From NCBI GenBank assembly GCA_963748295.1, contig CAVVIH010000002.1:248001-312000 (forward strand): a stretch of DNA of 64,000 nt, given 5' to 3'. The position numbers and the translations under genes are program-made. How positions within the stretch are numbered: the stretch's first letter is position 1; each line of letters begins with the position of its first letter. This DNA is from CAVVIH01 sp963748295 (GTDB lineage Bacteria; Acidobacteriota; Vicinamibacteria; Vicinamibacterales; 2-12-FULL-66-21). The notes below the pieces were generated by a model. It saw nothing but the letters and a program-made list of their open reading frames with translations. It was not told the origin of the DNA and made no database searches. Shown piece by piece: positions 10,655 to 23,973 of the stretch.

Positions 10655-10687
10655 AAAAAAAAGGGGCCGGCCAGAACGGCCGGCCCC
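10655..10687 (-). terminator. Rho-independent terminator of the giant repeat gene
   Basis: On the minus strand, a perfect 10-bp stem (GGGGCCGGCC with GGCCGGCCCC) and a 5-nt loop are followed by eight T residues. It lies 22-54 nt past the stop of the repeat protein gene and is the clearest intrinsic terminator in the window. Confidence 0.9.
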
Positions 10688-10708
10688 GGGAAAGCGCCCT
10701 GCTTGGGC

Positions 10709-13700
10709 CTACGACGGAGGAGGCACCGCCGGACATGCGGTCGTGTTGTTGTACGCGTCGAGGTACGCGGCGAGCTGATTGGCTTTCACCGCGTCGGCTG
10801 CCGTCAGCTTCGGCGAATACGTCGTGCCATTGAAGCTGTACTTGTAGAGCAGCGCGTGCGCGTTCTGGATTGCGAGCAGGTTGTTCGGACAGATTCCCGC
10901 GCCTGCCTGCACGTTGAGTACCGGCTGCCATCAGTTGCGCCGCCATGTTGAACAGCGGATCGCTCGCCTTCTTCTTGAGGCCCACGATCGTGCTCTTGTT
11001 GAGGAGGGCCACCGCCTCTTGACAGGTGTCCACGAATACCCGGCCCAGCCAGATCCCGTGGGTCGTCGCCGGCGTCGGCGATCCCTGAATGACATAGAAG
11101 AAGTTGATCGGGAAGCTCGCCAGCACCTGATCGAGGACCGGCTTTTGGCCGCCCTTCGAGCCCGAACACGACGCCCAGTTCTTCCAGAAGCCGATCGTCA
11201 GCGCCCGGCCTCCGGGTGGCGGTGTGTTGTTCACCGTGAACGTCTTCGGTCTCGCCGGCCGTAACGGTGAAGTTTACGCACAGGATGCTGTTGTCCACCA
11301 TCGGGTCTGGTACGACCCCGTCCGGCGGATAGAAGCTGCCTGGCACGAACTCGCCGAGCGTCGTGTTCCAGCCCGGCATCACGATCTCGCACAACTGGTA
11401 CGTCTGGCCGGGTACCAGGTTGGTCGTGAAGCTCAGGAGACCGCCGTTCGCCGCGTTCGCGATGACGGTTTCCAGCGTCGTCCCGCTCGCGATGGCGCTC
11501 GCACCTGAACGCAGCTGGAATGTGAACGCCTGCGTGCCGCTCGGCGGCACGCCGCTCACGGTCTTGACCACCTTAGCCTTGCCGCGCTGCGTGTTGGTGA
11601 AGGTGCAGGTGACCGTTTCGCCCGCGGCCACGACGAACGTCGCCTTGCGGGTAACCAGGTCGACGGAGCTGTCCGTGTCGTTGCACACAATCTTCGTCAG
11701 ATCGAATGCCGGCGTCGGATTGCTCTCGGTCGAGTAATAGGTGCCCGGTATCAGATTCGGCACCGCGATCTCACCGCCGTCGCCGATGGTGCCAGCCGCT
11801 TTGCCCGTGAAGGTGAAGCTGCCGGTCGCCCCCGACGGTATCGTCGCCTTCTTGACGACGATCCCGCCGCGCTTCGTGTTCGTGAACGTGCACGTCACGT
11901 TCTCGCCGGCGGCTACCTTGAAGGTCGCCTTCAGCGAGCCCAGGTTGACGGTGCTGTCGGTATCGTCGCAGACGATGCTGGTCAGATCCCAACCGGCGAC
12001 CGCGACTTCCGTCGAGTAGTAGGTGCCAGGCGCGACGCTGGCGTTGATCATCCCGCCGCTGGTCGAGATGGTGCCATTGGGCGTCCCGGTGAACGTGAAG
12101 TCCGCCGTCCCACCGACCATCACCTTCTTCACGGTGATGGTTGCGTTCTTCGTGTTGACGAACGTGCACGTCACGGTCTCGCCCGCGCTGACGTCGATGG
12201 CCGAGATCGGGCTGCCGTCGCTGCACGTCGCGCTGGTCTGGACCCAGCCATCCGGCACGCTCTCCTGCCACCGAGTACGTCGACCCGGGCGCGAGACCCG
12301 AGAACGTCTGCGTGTTCGACAGCGTGCCATCCGTGTCGTCGTCGAGGAAGAAGAGCGCCGGCGACAGGCCGCCCCCGGCCTCGAACTTGAAGTCCGTCGG
12401 ACCGTCCGGGACGGCGTCCTTGACGACGACGATCTTGCCCTTCCGGGTGTTCGTGATCGTGCAGGTCTTGTCGTCGCCGGCCGCCAGCGTGATCGCGCCG
12501 GTGCCGTCGCCGTTGTCGCTGCAGCCGGCTCCGCTGATCGTCTTCACGTAGTCGGCGAGGCTCGTGGCCGTTCCAGCCGTCTCGCCGAACGAGTTCGAGC
12601 CGATCGTTGCAGACTGCGGGCCGGTCGTGCCCCCGTTACCCACGTCGCCCGCGTATGTCGTCCCGTTGATCTTCAGGTTGAACTTGCCGCTGTCGCTCGC
12701 GGGCACGAGCACTTTGACGACGGTCAGCTTGGGCTTCTTCGTGTTGACGAACGTGCACGTCACGGTCTCGCCCGCGCTGACGTCGATGGCCGAGATCGGG
12801 CTGCCGTCGCTGCACGTCGCGCTGGTCTGGACCCAGCCATCCGGCACGCTCTCCGCCACCGAGTACGTCGACCCGGGCGCGAGACCCGAGAACGTCTGCG
12901 TGTTCGGCAGCGTGCCATCCGCGTCATCGTCGAGGAAGAAGAGCGCCGGTGTCAGGCCGCCGCCGGCCTCGAACTTGAAGTCCGTCGGATCGTCCGGGTT
13001 GGCGTCCTTGACGACGACGATCTTGCCCTTCCGGGTGTTGGTGATCGTGCAGGTCTTGTCGTCGCCGGCCGCCAGCGTGATCGCGCCGGTGCCGTCGCCG
13101 TTGTCGGAGCAGCCGGTGCCGCTGATGGTCTTCACGTAGTCGGCGAGGCTCGTGGCCGTTCCAGCCGTCTCGCCGAACGAGTTCGAGCCGATGGTGCCGT
13201 ACTGGGCGCCGGTCGTGCCGGTGTCACCCACATCTGTGGCGTGCGTGTCCCCGTTGATCAGCAGGTTGAACTTGCCGCTGTCGCTCGCGGGCACCAAGGC
13301 CTTGACGACGGTCAGTTTAGGCTTCTTCGTGTTGACGAACGTGCACGTCACGGTCTCGCCCGCGCTGACATCGATGGCCGAGATCGGGCTGCCGTCGCTG
13401 CACGTCGCGCTGGTCTGGACCCAGCCATCCGGCACGCTCTCCTGCCACCGAGTACGTCGACCCGGGCGCGAGCCCCGAGAACGTCTGCGTGTTCGGCAGC
13501 GTGCCATCCGCGTCATCGTCGAGGAAGAAGAGCGCCGGTGTCAGGCCGCCGCCAGCCCCGAACTTGAAGTCCGTCGGATCGTCCGGGTTGGCGTCCTTGA
13601 CGACGACGATCTTCCCCTTCCGGGTGTTGGTGATCGTGCAGGTCTTATCGTCGCCGGCCGCCAGCGTGATCGCGCCGGTGCCGTCGCCGTTGTCGCTACA

Positions 13701-16700
13701 GCCGGTGCCACTGATGGTCGTGACGTAGTCCGAGAGGCTCGTGCCCGTGCCGGCGGTTTCGCCGAACGAGTTGGAGCCGATGGTGCCGTACTGGGCGCCG
13801 GTCGTGCCGGCGTCACCGACGTCGGTCGCGTGGCTCGTGCCGTTGATCAGCAGGTTGAACTTGCCGCTGTCGCTCGCCGGCACCAGGGCCTTGACGACGG
13901 TCAGCCTGGGCTTCTTCGTGTTGACGAACGTGCACGTCACGGTCTCGCCCGCGCTGACGTCGATGGCCGAGATCGGGCTGCCGTCGCTGCACGTCGCGCT
14001 GGTCTGGACCCAGCCATCCGGCACGCTCTCCGCCACCGAGTACGTCGACCCGGGCGCGAGACCCGAGAACGTCTGCGTGTTCGGCAGCGTGCCATCCGCG
14101 TCATCGTCGAGGAAGAAGAGCGCGGGCGACAGGCCGCCGCCGGCCTCGAACTTGAAGTTCGCCGGATCGTCCGGGATAGCGTCCTTGACGACGACGATCT
14201 TGCCCTTCCGAGTGTTCGTGATCGTGCACGTCTTGCTGTCGCCGGACGCCAGCGTGATCGCGCCTGTGCCATCGCCGTTGTCGGAGCAGCCGGCTCCGCT
14301 GATCGTCGTGACGTACTCCGAAAGGCTCGTGCCCGTCCCGGCGGTTTCGCCGAACGAGTTGGAGCCGACGATCCCCTCCTGCGCACCCGTCGTGCCGGAG
14401 TCACCTACGTCGGTCGCGTGTGTCGTCCCGTTGATCAGCAGGTTGAACTTGCCGCTGTCGCTCGCCGGCACTAGCACCTTGACCACGGTCAGCTTGGGCT
14501 TCTTCGTGTTGACGAACGTACACGTCACCGTCTCGCCCGCACTGACGTCGATGGCCGAGACCGGGCTGCCGTCGCTGCACGTCGCGCTGGCCTGCACCCA
14601 GCCATCCGGCACGCTCTCCAGGACACGAGTACGTCGACCCGGGAGCGAGCCCCGAGAACGTCCGCGTGTTCGACAGCGTGTCATCGCCGTCATCGTCGAG
14701 GAAGAAGAGCGCGGGCGACAGGCCGCCGCCGGCCCCGAACTTGAAGTCCGTCGGATCGTTCGGCTGTGCGTCCTTGACGATGACGATCGAGCCCTTCCGC
14801 TTGTTCGTGATCGTGCAGGTCTTGTCGTCGCCAGCCGCCAGCGTGATGCTGCCGGTGCCGTCGCCGTTGTCGCTGCATCCTGTGCCGCTGATCGTCGTGA
14901 CGTAATCCGACAGGCTGGTGCCGGTGCCCGCGGTTTCGCCGAACGAGTTGGAGCCGATGTTTGCGATCTGGGCAGCCCGTGCTGCCGCCGTCACCCACGT
15001 CGGTCACGTGTGTCGTCCCGTTGATCTTCAGGTCGAACAGTCCGCTGTCGGTCGATGGGAGCAGGACCTTGGTGACCGTCAGCTTGGGACGCTTGGTGTT
15101 GACGTACTTGCACTGGATCGTGTCGCCTTCCTTCGGCGTGATCGTCGCCGTCTGCGACGACACCGTTGCCGTGCCGCCCGTTCCGCCCAGCAGCGGATCC
15201 TTCGTCACTGTGCAGGTCAAACTCGTGAACGTCCAGCCCGCGGGCGGGCCCTGTTCGGTAACCGTCCGCACTGTCGAATCGGTCAACGAGAATGTCTGGC
15301 GATCGGTCGTGCCCACCGCCGACGTATTCAGCGTGAAGCTGGCCGGCAGATCAGCGCCGGTAGTCCCGAAGGTGAAATCGGTGCTGTCGGGCGACGGAAT
15401 GGTCTCCTTGATGATCGTGAGCGCCGCCGGGAAGAACACCGCGCCCGCGCTGAGCGACCGATCCTGGTTGCCGCCGCTGCCGTCGAGGTCGGTGAAGCTC
15501 GTGTGATACGGCGAGCCGGGAATCGCGATCGCTGAAAGGTTCGCACCCCAGTCCTTGCGGGTGGCAATGTGGCCGGCCCATGCCAGCACGGGGTTCGTGA
15601 CGGTCGTGACGAAGTCGATGGTGACGCACGTCGTGCTGTCATCGGCATAGGTGCCGTTGTTGTTGCTGCACTGGCTCGACGTCGCGATGGCGTAAGGAGA
15701 CGTCGGTGACGCCGGTTGCGGCGAAACCGTCGGCGGGAAGGTGATCGCCGTGATGGTGCCACCGAACAGCGTGAACACGCCTGGAATCTGGATGATGTCG
15801 TCGCCATTGCCGGGAACGCCGTCGGGGCCGGCCGCAACCCTCGGATCGAGCGGGATGTTCTCGGTGTCGAACTGCTTCGTCGCGTCGCAATGATCGCCCG
15901 GAATCTCCGAACACGGGTCGGCAAGGAGGACCGTCTGGTTGTAGGTCGTGAGGTAGTCGAGTGCGTGCTTGTTTCCCTTGGTCGTGTCCCACGCGATCGT
16001 CACGCGGTGAACGAGCGGAGTGCCGGTAACCGGGTGCGTGAGGGCGAGGTTGCTCAGTTTGAGCCGGTACGGAACCGAGTCGCCCTCGAGGTAGTCCGCC
16101 TGATTGTCGTTCAGGTTGCCGTTCTGCCATGACGTGCCGCCGCCGGCGCACGCCGGATTGCCGGCGTCTGCGTTGGCGCACTGGTCGAGATCTCCGCTCG
16201 CGGTGGCAGCGTCCGTGAACGTCGTGGACGCGACGCGACTGGATAATTTCCCGGTCGCGATCAACGTGAACGTGATGCCTGCGTCGTGGAAATCCGTCAC
16301 GAACTTGTCACTGAAGATCGTGCCGTCAGGTTCGGCGACGGCATAGAGGATGACTTCTTCCTGGTCCGCGAACCACGGATCCTCCTTGAAGACCAGTTCC
16401 ACGGTTTCATCGGGCTGCCATCCGGCGCCGCTCACTTGCACGATTTCAAAAGGATGGTAGTCGCCCTTGTCGGTCTTGACGGTCGCTGCGGGCGCCGGAT
16501 CCTGCGCGGCGCTGGCCGCAGCCCGGATGGTCCGGCGATCGAGGAGGCGCCGGAGGTCCGGCAGGCGGCTGATCGACTCGAGATCAGGCAACGATGCGAG
16601 TCCGATCACGCGATCGAACACCGCGGCGGGCCGCGAGACCTCCGCCGACGTAACGATACCTAGACACAGCGCCAGCAAGCCGGCTGTCAGGACGGCGCCT

Positions 16701-16726
16701 GACAGCAACCGAGTTCGATACTTCAT
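10709..16726 (-). CDS. Giant secreted protein of about 14 prealbumin-like domains (six frame breaks)
   Basis: Probable surface or extracellular structural protein, about 2000 residues once frames are joined. A signal peptide (residues 1-28) follows GGAGG and ATG 16726. A unique N-terminal region of about 400 residues comes next, then about 14 beta-sandwich modules that end in CTFVNTK or CTITNTR, the hallmark of prealbumin-like (SpaA/Cna-B-type) repeats. Ten of these form five copies of a 196-residue pair. Three diverged modules and a C-terminal region starting near RALTIGFWKNW close the protein. I see no LPXTG or autotransporter anchor. Each module carries a conserved cysteine pair, so disulfides may replace the isopeptide bonds typical of Gram-positive relatives. 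Frame changes near 14975, 14622, 13443, 12265, 11240 and 10912 are each net +1; six insertions restore the frame exactly. Function beyond surface structure or adhesion is unknown. Confidence 0.8.
12151..15093 (-). repeat. Five tandem copies of a 588-bp coding module
   Basis: The same landmark (CGTGTTGACG) begins copies at 12151, 12740, 13328, 13917 and 14505. Spacings are 589, 588, 589 and 588 bp, so the in-frame unit is 588 bp (196 residues, two beta-sandwich domains). Copies are near-identical over long stretches and diverge mainly in the half that starts KLTVVK. The copies starting at 12151, 13328 and 14505 each carry an extra base at the equivalent site about 115 bp in, while the two between are in frame. 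Confidence 0.85.
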
Positions 16727-16847
16727 GAATCCTCCGGAAGCAGTCCTGTCGTTTCCCGAATCGAAAGCGTGAAAAAGGAGTCCTGGCTACCCAACGCGTG
16801 TGCCAGAACCGCTCGCGGAGCAGGACCGAACGGCTTGCGAAATTGAC

Positions 16848-17456
16848 TTACCGGAGGGATTTGCGGCGCATCGTGCGCCAGATAGTGGAAGTGCTGACGT
16901 GAAGCAGTTGCGCGGCGCGCTCGAGATCCACGATCTGCCCCGTCTCGTCGAGCAGGTGCGCCTCGGCGAGGCGCGTACGCAGATCGAATACGTCAAAGGA
17001 CGGCGGCCGCCCTCGTCCTGGAGCGTCGTGGAGCAGTGCCTCCGGACCTGCGCCGGCGAATCGGCGAACCCAGAGATGGACGGTGGGGCGGGAAACACCA
17101 ACTCGAGTGGAGATTTCGGCGGCCGTCATCCCATCGAGCCAGAGCAGGACGATGCGGCTGCGCCGGACAACGCGCTGGGGCGTCGTGGACGCGCGAACCC
17201 ACTTTTCAAGGAGGTCCCGATCCGCCGCGCTCGCCGTGATTGTGAGCGACCTAACTCGACTGTAAGGCAATTCTGTAATTTCGGTCGCGCCGGATTCCCG
17301 GCAAAAATGCGAAGTCTCCCCTGCAGCTGACTTAAGGTCGCGGATGCTGTCCAACCGGGCTTTTCGTCGGAGGATTCCCGACAGGCACAAACCTTCGGCA
17401 AGGCTGGTCCCGCCGGGTCCGAATCGAGGCTCCCGAGAGGAGACTCGTCGCAGCAT
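16848..17456 (-). CDS. IS630-type helix-turn-helix protein (orphan)
   Basis: Up to 202 residues from ATG 17456, but the first 70 or so look non-coding and the recognisable protein starts near the segment RSLTITASAADRDLLEKW. Two HTH units follow: MTAAEISTRVGVSRPTVHLW, and a second near LERAAQLLHVSTSTIWRTM. This matches the N-terminal DNA-binding part of IS630/Tc1-type transposases. No DDE catalytic domain follows and the frame stops cleanly at 16848, so this is either a remnant or one of the stand-alone regulators of this family. I found no terminal inverted repeats. Confidence 0.55.
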   Translation of the reverse strand: MLRRVSSREPRFGPGGTSLAEGLCLSGILRRKARLDSIRDLKSAAGETSHFCRESGATEITELPYSRVRSLTITASAADRDLLEKWVRASTTPQRVVRRSRIVLLWLDGMTAAEISTRVGVSRPTVHLWVRRFAGAGPEALLHDAPGRGRPPSFDVFDLRTRLAEAHLLDETGQIVDLERAAQLLHVSTSTIWRTMRRKSLR

Positions 17457-17545
17457 TCGAACCTTCGCGTTTCAGGTAATACCTCAGCTTACGCAGATCC
17501 GGCCAAGAAGCCATAGAGCAAAAGTTATAGAAGAGTGAACGTCTG

Positions 17546-17551
17546 TATAAT
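17546..17551 (+). promoter_or_regulatory. Perfect -10 box close to the kinase start
   Basis: TATAAT lies 13 nt before ATG 17565, so transcription would begin at or a few bases before the start codon. No good -35 is seen at 17 bp. The arrangement favours ATG 17565 over GTG 17535 and suggests a leaderless or very short-leader transcript. Confidence 0.4.
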
Positions 17552-17564
17552 CGCCGGCACATCC

Positions 17565-20500
17565 ATGACATCCGACCGCCCGCTCGACAGTGCGGGGGCT
17601 GAAGGCCAGGCGACGCGCACGGCCGGTATCCACGAGCGTCTGCCCTCGGACCGCTGGCTGCCCGAGACCATCGGCCGCTATCGAATCCTCCGGCTCGTGG
17701 GGGAAGGCGGCATGGGATCCGTCTACGAAGCCGAACAGAATCCTCCCCGCCGCATTGTCGCGCTGAAGATCATCCGGCCGGGTCTGACCAGCTCTGAGAT
17801 GCTGCGCCGCTTCGAGCGCGAATGGCAGGCGCTCGGCCGCCTGCAGCATCCAGGCATCGCGCAGATCTACGAAGCCGGCACCGCGGACACGGGCGCCGGT
17901 ACTCAGCCCTACTTCGCGATGGAGTTCATCGTCGGGCAGACGCTGACGCGGTATGCCGCCGAACGCCGTCTCGACACCCGCCAGCGCCTCGAGCTGGTGG
18001 CGAAAATCTGCGACGCGGTCCAGCACGCGCACGAGCGCGGGCTGATCCATCGCGATCTGAAGCCGGGGAACATCCTCGTCGACGCGTCCGGTCAGCCGAG
18101 GATTCTCGATTTCGGCGTCGCCCGGCTCACCGACATCGACGCGTACGCGACGCGGCAGACCGACGTCGGACAGCTCGTCGGCACGCTCGCTTACATGAGC
18201 CCGGAACAGGTGCTCGCGGATCCGCTGGAACTGGATACGCGAAGCGACGTGTATGCGCTGGGGGTGATTCTCTACGAGCTGCTGGCGGGCCGGCTGCCGT
18301 ATGCCATCGGCGCCCGGCTGCACGAGGCGGTTCAGGCGATTCGCGAGGAAGATCCCGCCCGCCTCAGCTCCGTGAGCAGAACGTTCCGTGGCGACATCGA
18401 AACGATCGCCGCGAAGGCGCTCGAGAAGGACAAAACGCGCCGGTATGCGTCGGCCGCGGCGCTTGCCGACGATATCAGGCGTTACCTCACCGATCAGCCC
18501 ATCACAGCACGATCGCCGAGCGCGAGCTATCAGCTTCAGAAATTCGCGCGCCGCCACAAAGCGGTCGTCGGCGGCGTTGCGGCCGTTTTCGTCGTGCTCG
18601 TTTTCGGGATCGTGGCGAGCACCTGGCAGGCCGTGCGCGCGAGCAGGGCGGAGGCCAACGCTGTGTCGGCGGAACGCCAGGTTGCCAGAGAGCGGGATGA
18701 GGTCATCAAGGAGCGCAATCGTGCGCTCGAGGCTCAAACGCAGGCGCAGCAGGAGCGGAACCAGGCGCTTGCTGCGAAGCAGCGCGCCGACACCGAGGCG
18801 GCGATTTCGCAGGCGGTCAACGAATTCCTCCAGAAGGATCTGCTCGCACAGGCAAGCGCGGCCCAACAGTCGCGGCCGGATACGCCGCCCGATCCCGACC
18901 TGAAAGTGCGCACCGCACTCGATCGGGCGGCCGCACGAATCGGCCAGAGGTTCCGCGACCAGCCGGCCGTCGAGGCCTCGATTCGGCAGACCATCGGCGC
19001 CGTCTATCGGGATCTGGGCCTCTATCCGCAGGCGCGGCAGCAGATGGAGCGCGCGTTCGAGCTCCGCCGGTCATCCCTCGGCGGTGACGACCCGCTGACG
19101 ACGGAAACGATCGGAGACCTTGCGGGCCTGTCGACGCTGGAAGGGAAGTATAAGCCCGCGGAAAGTCTCTACCTGAAGACCATCGAAGGACTGCGCCGCG
19201 CGCATGGAGACGATCATCAGGACGTGCTGATGGCGATGTCCAACCTCGCGCTGCTTTACCAGTATCAGGGACGCTACCCGGAGGCAGTCGCGTTGATTAG
19301 AAAGGTGCTCGCGGCCGAGCGCCGCACGCTGGGACCGGAGCATCCCGCGACGTTGACCAGCACGCTGCTGCTTGGCAGGGCCTACATGCTGGACGGCAAG
19401 TACGCGCAGGCACAGTCGGTCTACGCGAACCTTCTGGGGGTTCAGGCCAGGGTCCTCGGCGCCGATCACCCGGAGCGGATAGCGGTCATGGGCGACCTCG
19501 CGCAGGCCTATAGCCGAGACGCGAAGCCGGCCGAAGCGGAAGCGCTCTACCTCAAGGCGCTCCCCGCGTATCGCCGCGTGCTCGGCCCCGACCATCCCGA
19601 CATGCTGGCCGCCACGAGCAGCTACGGACTGCTTCTGAAGAATCAAGGGAAGTTCACCGAAGCCGAGCCTCTCTATCTCGAGGTCTTTGCCACGCGCCGG
19701 CGCGTGCTGGGCGACGAACATCCGGACACGCTCGGCAGCATGAACAATCTTGGCGCGCTCTATGTAGCGCAGAACCGCTTCGCCGACGCCGAGCCGATTC
19801 TGCTGAAGACCCTCGAGGCACGCAAGCGAATCCTTGGCGCCGAACACCCGAACACGATGAACACGAGGGTAAACCTCGGGCAGATGTACCTTCGGCAGGG
19901 GAGGTTCAAGGAAGCGGAACCCTACTACTCGGAGATCTTTGCCATTCGAAAGCGCGTGCTTGGCGAGGAGCATCCCGACACGCTCTTCATCATGGGCAAT
20001 CTCGCCGTGCTCTATTCCCAGCAGGACAGGCCGAAAGAAGCCGAGGCGCTCTACCTGCAGCTTCTCGACATCCAGCGCCGCACGGCCGGCGACGGCCATG
20101 TCACCACGCTCCGGACGATGGACAACCTTGGCGCGCAGTACGTCAAACAGGGAGATTACGCCCGCGCGCAGGAGCTCTTCACGAAGGCCTACGAAGGCCG
20201 GCGCCGCGCCCTCGGCATGGATCACGCCGACACGCTCTGGACCGCGGCGAACCTCGCCGGCGTCTACCGCGAGCTGGACAAGCCGGATGAAGCGGAAGCG
20301 CTGTTCATCGCGACGCTGAACGTCCAGCGCCGCGTGCAGGGCAACGACCACTACAACACCGTGACGACGATGGAGAGGCTGGCGGCGTTCTATCGCGAGC
20401 AGCGGAAATACGAGAAGGCGCAGACGCTCCTCACCGAGGCGCTGGCGGCGCGGCAGCGCGCCCTGGGACCACGGAATCCCGACACGATCGAGGACCTCAT

Positions 20501-20846
20501 GATGCTGGGCCTCGTCCATCTCAACCAGCAGCACTACGCGGACGTGGAATCGCTGCTCGCGGATCTGGTCACCCGCGACAGGACGGCCGCGGACTCGTGG
20601 ACCCGCTACTTTGCGCAGGCGATCTTCGGCGCCGCGCTGTCGGGCCAGAAGCGATACGAGGAGGCCGAGAAGCTGTTGATCGGCGGCTACGGAGCACTAA
20701 CCGAACGCGCCGCGCTGATTCCGGCCAACGGCAAGAGCGCCGTCGACAAGACGGGCCAATGGATCGTCGAGCTCTACAACGCCTGGGGTAAGCCGGAGCG
20801 CGCGGCCGAGTGGACGGCGAAGCTGGGCGCCAGGGGAGGTAAGTGA
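17565..20846 (+). CDS. Membrane Ser/Thr protein kinase with a long TPR tail
   Basis: Hanks-type kinase of about 1093 residues. The kinase domain (about residues 35-315) has the glycine loop GEGGMGSVYEAE, the ATP-binding lysine in VALKII, the catalytic loop HRDLKPGN and DFGVARL; the APE motif reads SPEQ. One membrane helix (VVGGVAAVFVVLVFGIVAS) comes next, then a charged coiled coil. About 13 consecutive 42-residue TPR units of the kinesin-light-chain type follow, most with the pattern LGxEHPxTL. The kinase is therefore cytoplasmic and the TPR part periplasmic, which would let it sense an extracytoplasmic partner. The frame is intact over 3.3 kb. The start is discussed under the -10 box. Such kinases are common in Acidobacteriota; the substrate is unknown. 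Confidence 0.92.
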   Translation: MTSDRPLDSAGAEGQATRTAGIHERLPSDRWLPETIGRYRILRLVGEGGMGSVYEAEQNPPRRIVALKIIRPGLTSSEMLRRFEREWQALGRLQHPGIAQIYEAGTADTGAGTQPYFAMEFIVGQTLTRYAAERRLDTRQRLELVAKICDAVQHAHERGLIHRDLKPGNILVDASGQPRILDFGVARLTDIDAYATRQTDVGQLVGTLAYMSPEQVLADPLELDTRSDVYALGVILYELLAGRLPYAIGARLHEAVQAIREEDPARLSSVSRTFRGDIETIAAKALEKDKTRRYASAAALADDIRRYLTDQPITARSPSASYQLQKFARRHKAVVGGVAAVFVVLVFGIVASTWQAVRASRAEANAVSAERQVARERDEVIKERNRALEAQTQAQQERNQALAAKQRADTEAAISQAVNEFLQKDLLAQASAAQQSRPDTPPDPDLKVRTALDRAAARIGQRFRDQPAVEASIRQTIGAVYRDLGLYPQARQQMERAFELRRSSLGGDDPLTTETIGDLAGLSTLEGKYKPAESLYLKTIEGLRRAHGDDHQDVLMAMSNLALLYQYQGRYPEAVALIRKVLAAERRTLGPEHPATLTSTLLLGRAYMLDGKYAQAQSVYANLLGVQARVLGADHPERIAVMGDLAQAYSRDAKPAEAEALYLKALPAYRRVLGPDHPDMLAATSSYGLLLKNQGKFTEAEPLYLEVFATRRRVLGDEHPDTLGSMNNLGALYVAQNRFADAEPILLKTLEARKRILGAEHPNTMNTRVNLGQMYLRQGRFKEAEPYYSEIFAIRKRVLGEEHPDTLFIMGNLAVLYSQQDRPKEAEALYLQLLDIQRRTAGDGHVTTLRTMDNLGAQYVKQGDYARAQELFTKAYEGRRRALGMDHADTLWTAANLAGVYRELDKPDEAEALFIATLNVQRRVQGNDHYNTVTTMERLAAFYREQRKYEKAQTLLTEALAARQRALGPRNPDTIEDLMMLGLVHLNQQHYADVESLLADLVTRDRTAADSWTRYFAQAIFGAALSGQKRYEEAEKLLIGGYGALTERAALIPANGKSAVDKTGQWIVELYNAWGKPERAAEWTAKLGARGGK

Positions 20847-21030
20847 GATCGGAGGCGCCGGCCCGGCGTGGGTGGTGAGCGCCTAGTAGTTTTTCCAGCA
20901 GCTTCCCGTACTTTCCGGCCGCGCCGACCGTATTTTTCCAGTAGCATTGCGGCCGCCGCCGCATCAACGTTGCAATCCAACGTCGGGAATTGCGGCCGAA
21001 CCCGCCTCGTACCTTCGAAGGACAACTGTC

Positions 21031-23766
<2,736 letters not shown>

Positions 23767-23973
23767 TCAGGGTGGCCGTTGCTGACGGCCATCACGACGA
23801 TCACGACGATACGAAGAGCACGACGGAAGATCAGAAAAACAAGAGGCTGGCACACGAGAGTTGACCGTTGGTTCGTGCAGCGTGTTTTCGCGTATGCTCT
23901 GAGATCGTCGTTCCTGCGTCAGGCCGCATCAATCTCGAGTGGACGTTGCAGGACAGACTATCGAGGAGGCTCG

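Noticed and set aside
12260..14630. Programmed +1 frameshifting at the repeated site
   Set aside because: Two of five copies lack the extra base, no slippery motif or stop-codon pause is present at the site, and identical +1 breaks occur in many unrelated genes here.
12023..15024. Long open frames on the plus strand opposite the repeat protein
   Set aside because: They repeat with the 588-bp module, lack signal peptides or known motifs, and exist because high GC removes stops. The minus strand carries the conserved beta-sandwich motifs and the terminator.
12151..15093. CRISPR array or satellite DNA
   Set aside because: The unit is 588 bp and protein-coding in every copy; there are no short direct repeats with unique spacers.
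16848..17456. Complete IS630 element
   Set aside because: Only the HTH part is present, with no DDE domain and no terminal inverted repeats or TA target duplication that I could find.
23768..23800. Terminator after the GH63-like gene
   Set aside because: A GGCCGT/ACGGCC hairpin exists but no T-run follows it; a Rho-independent call is not supported.
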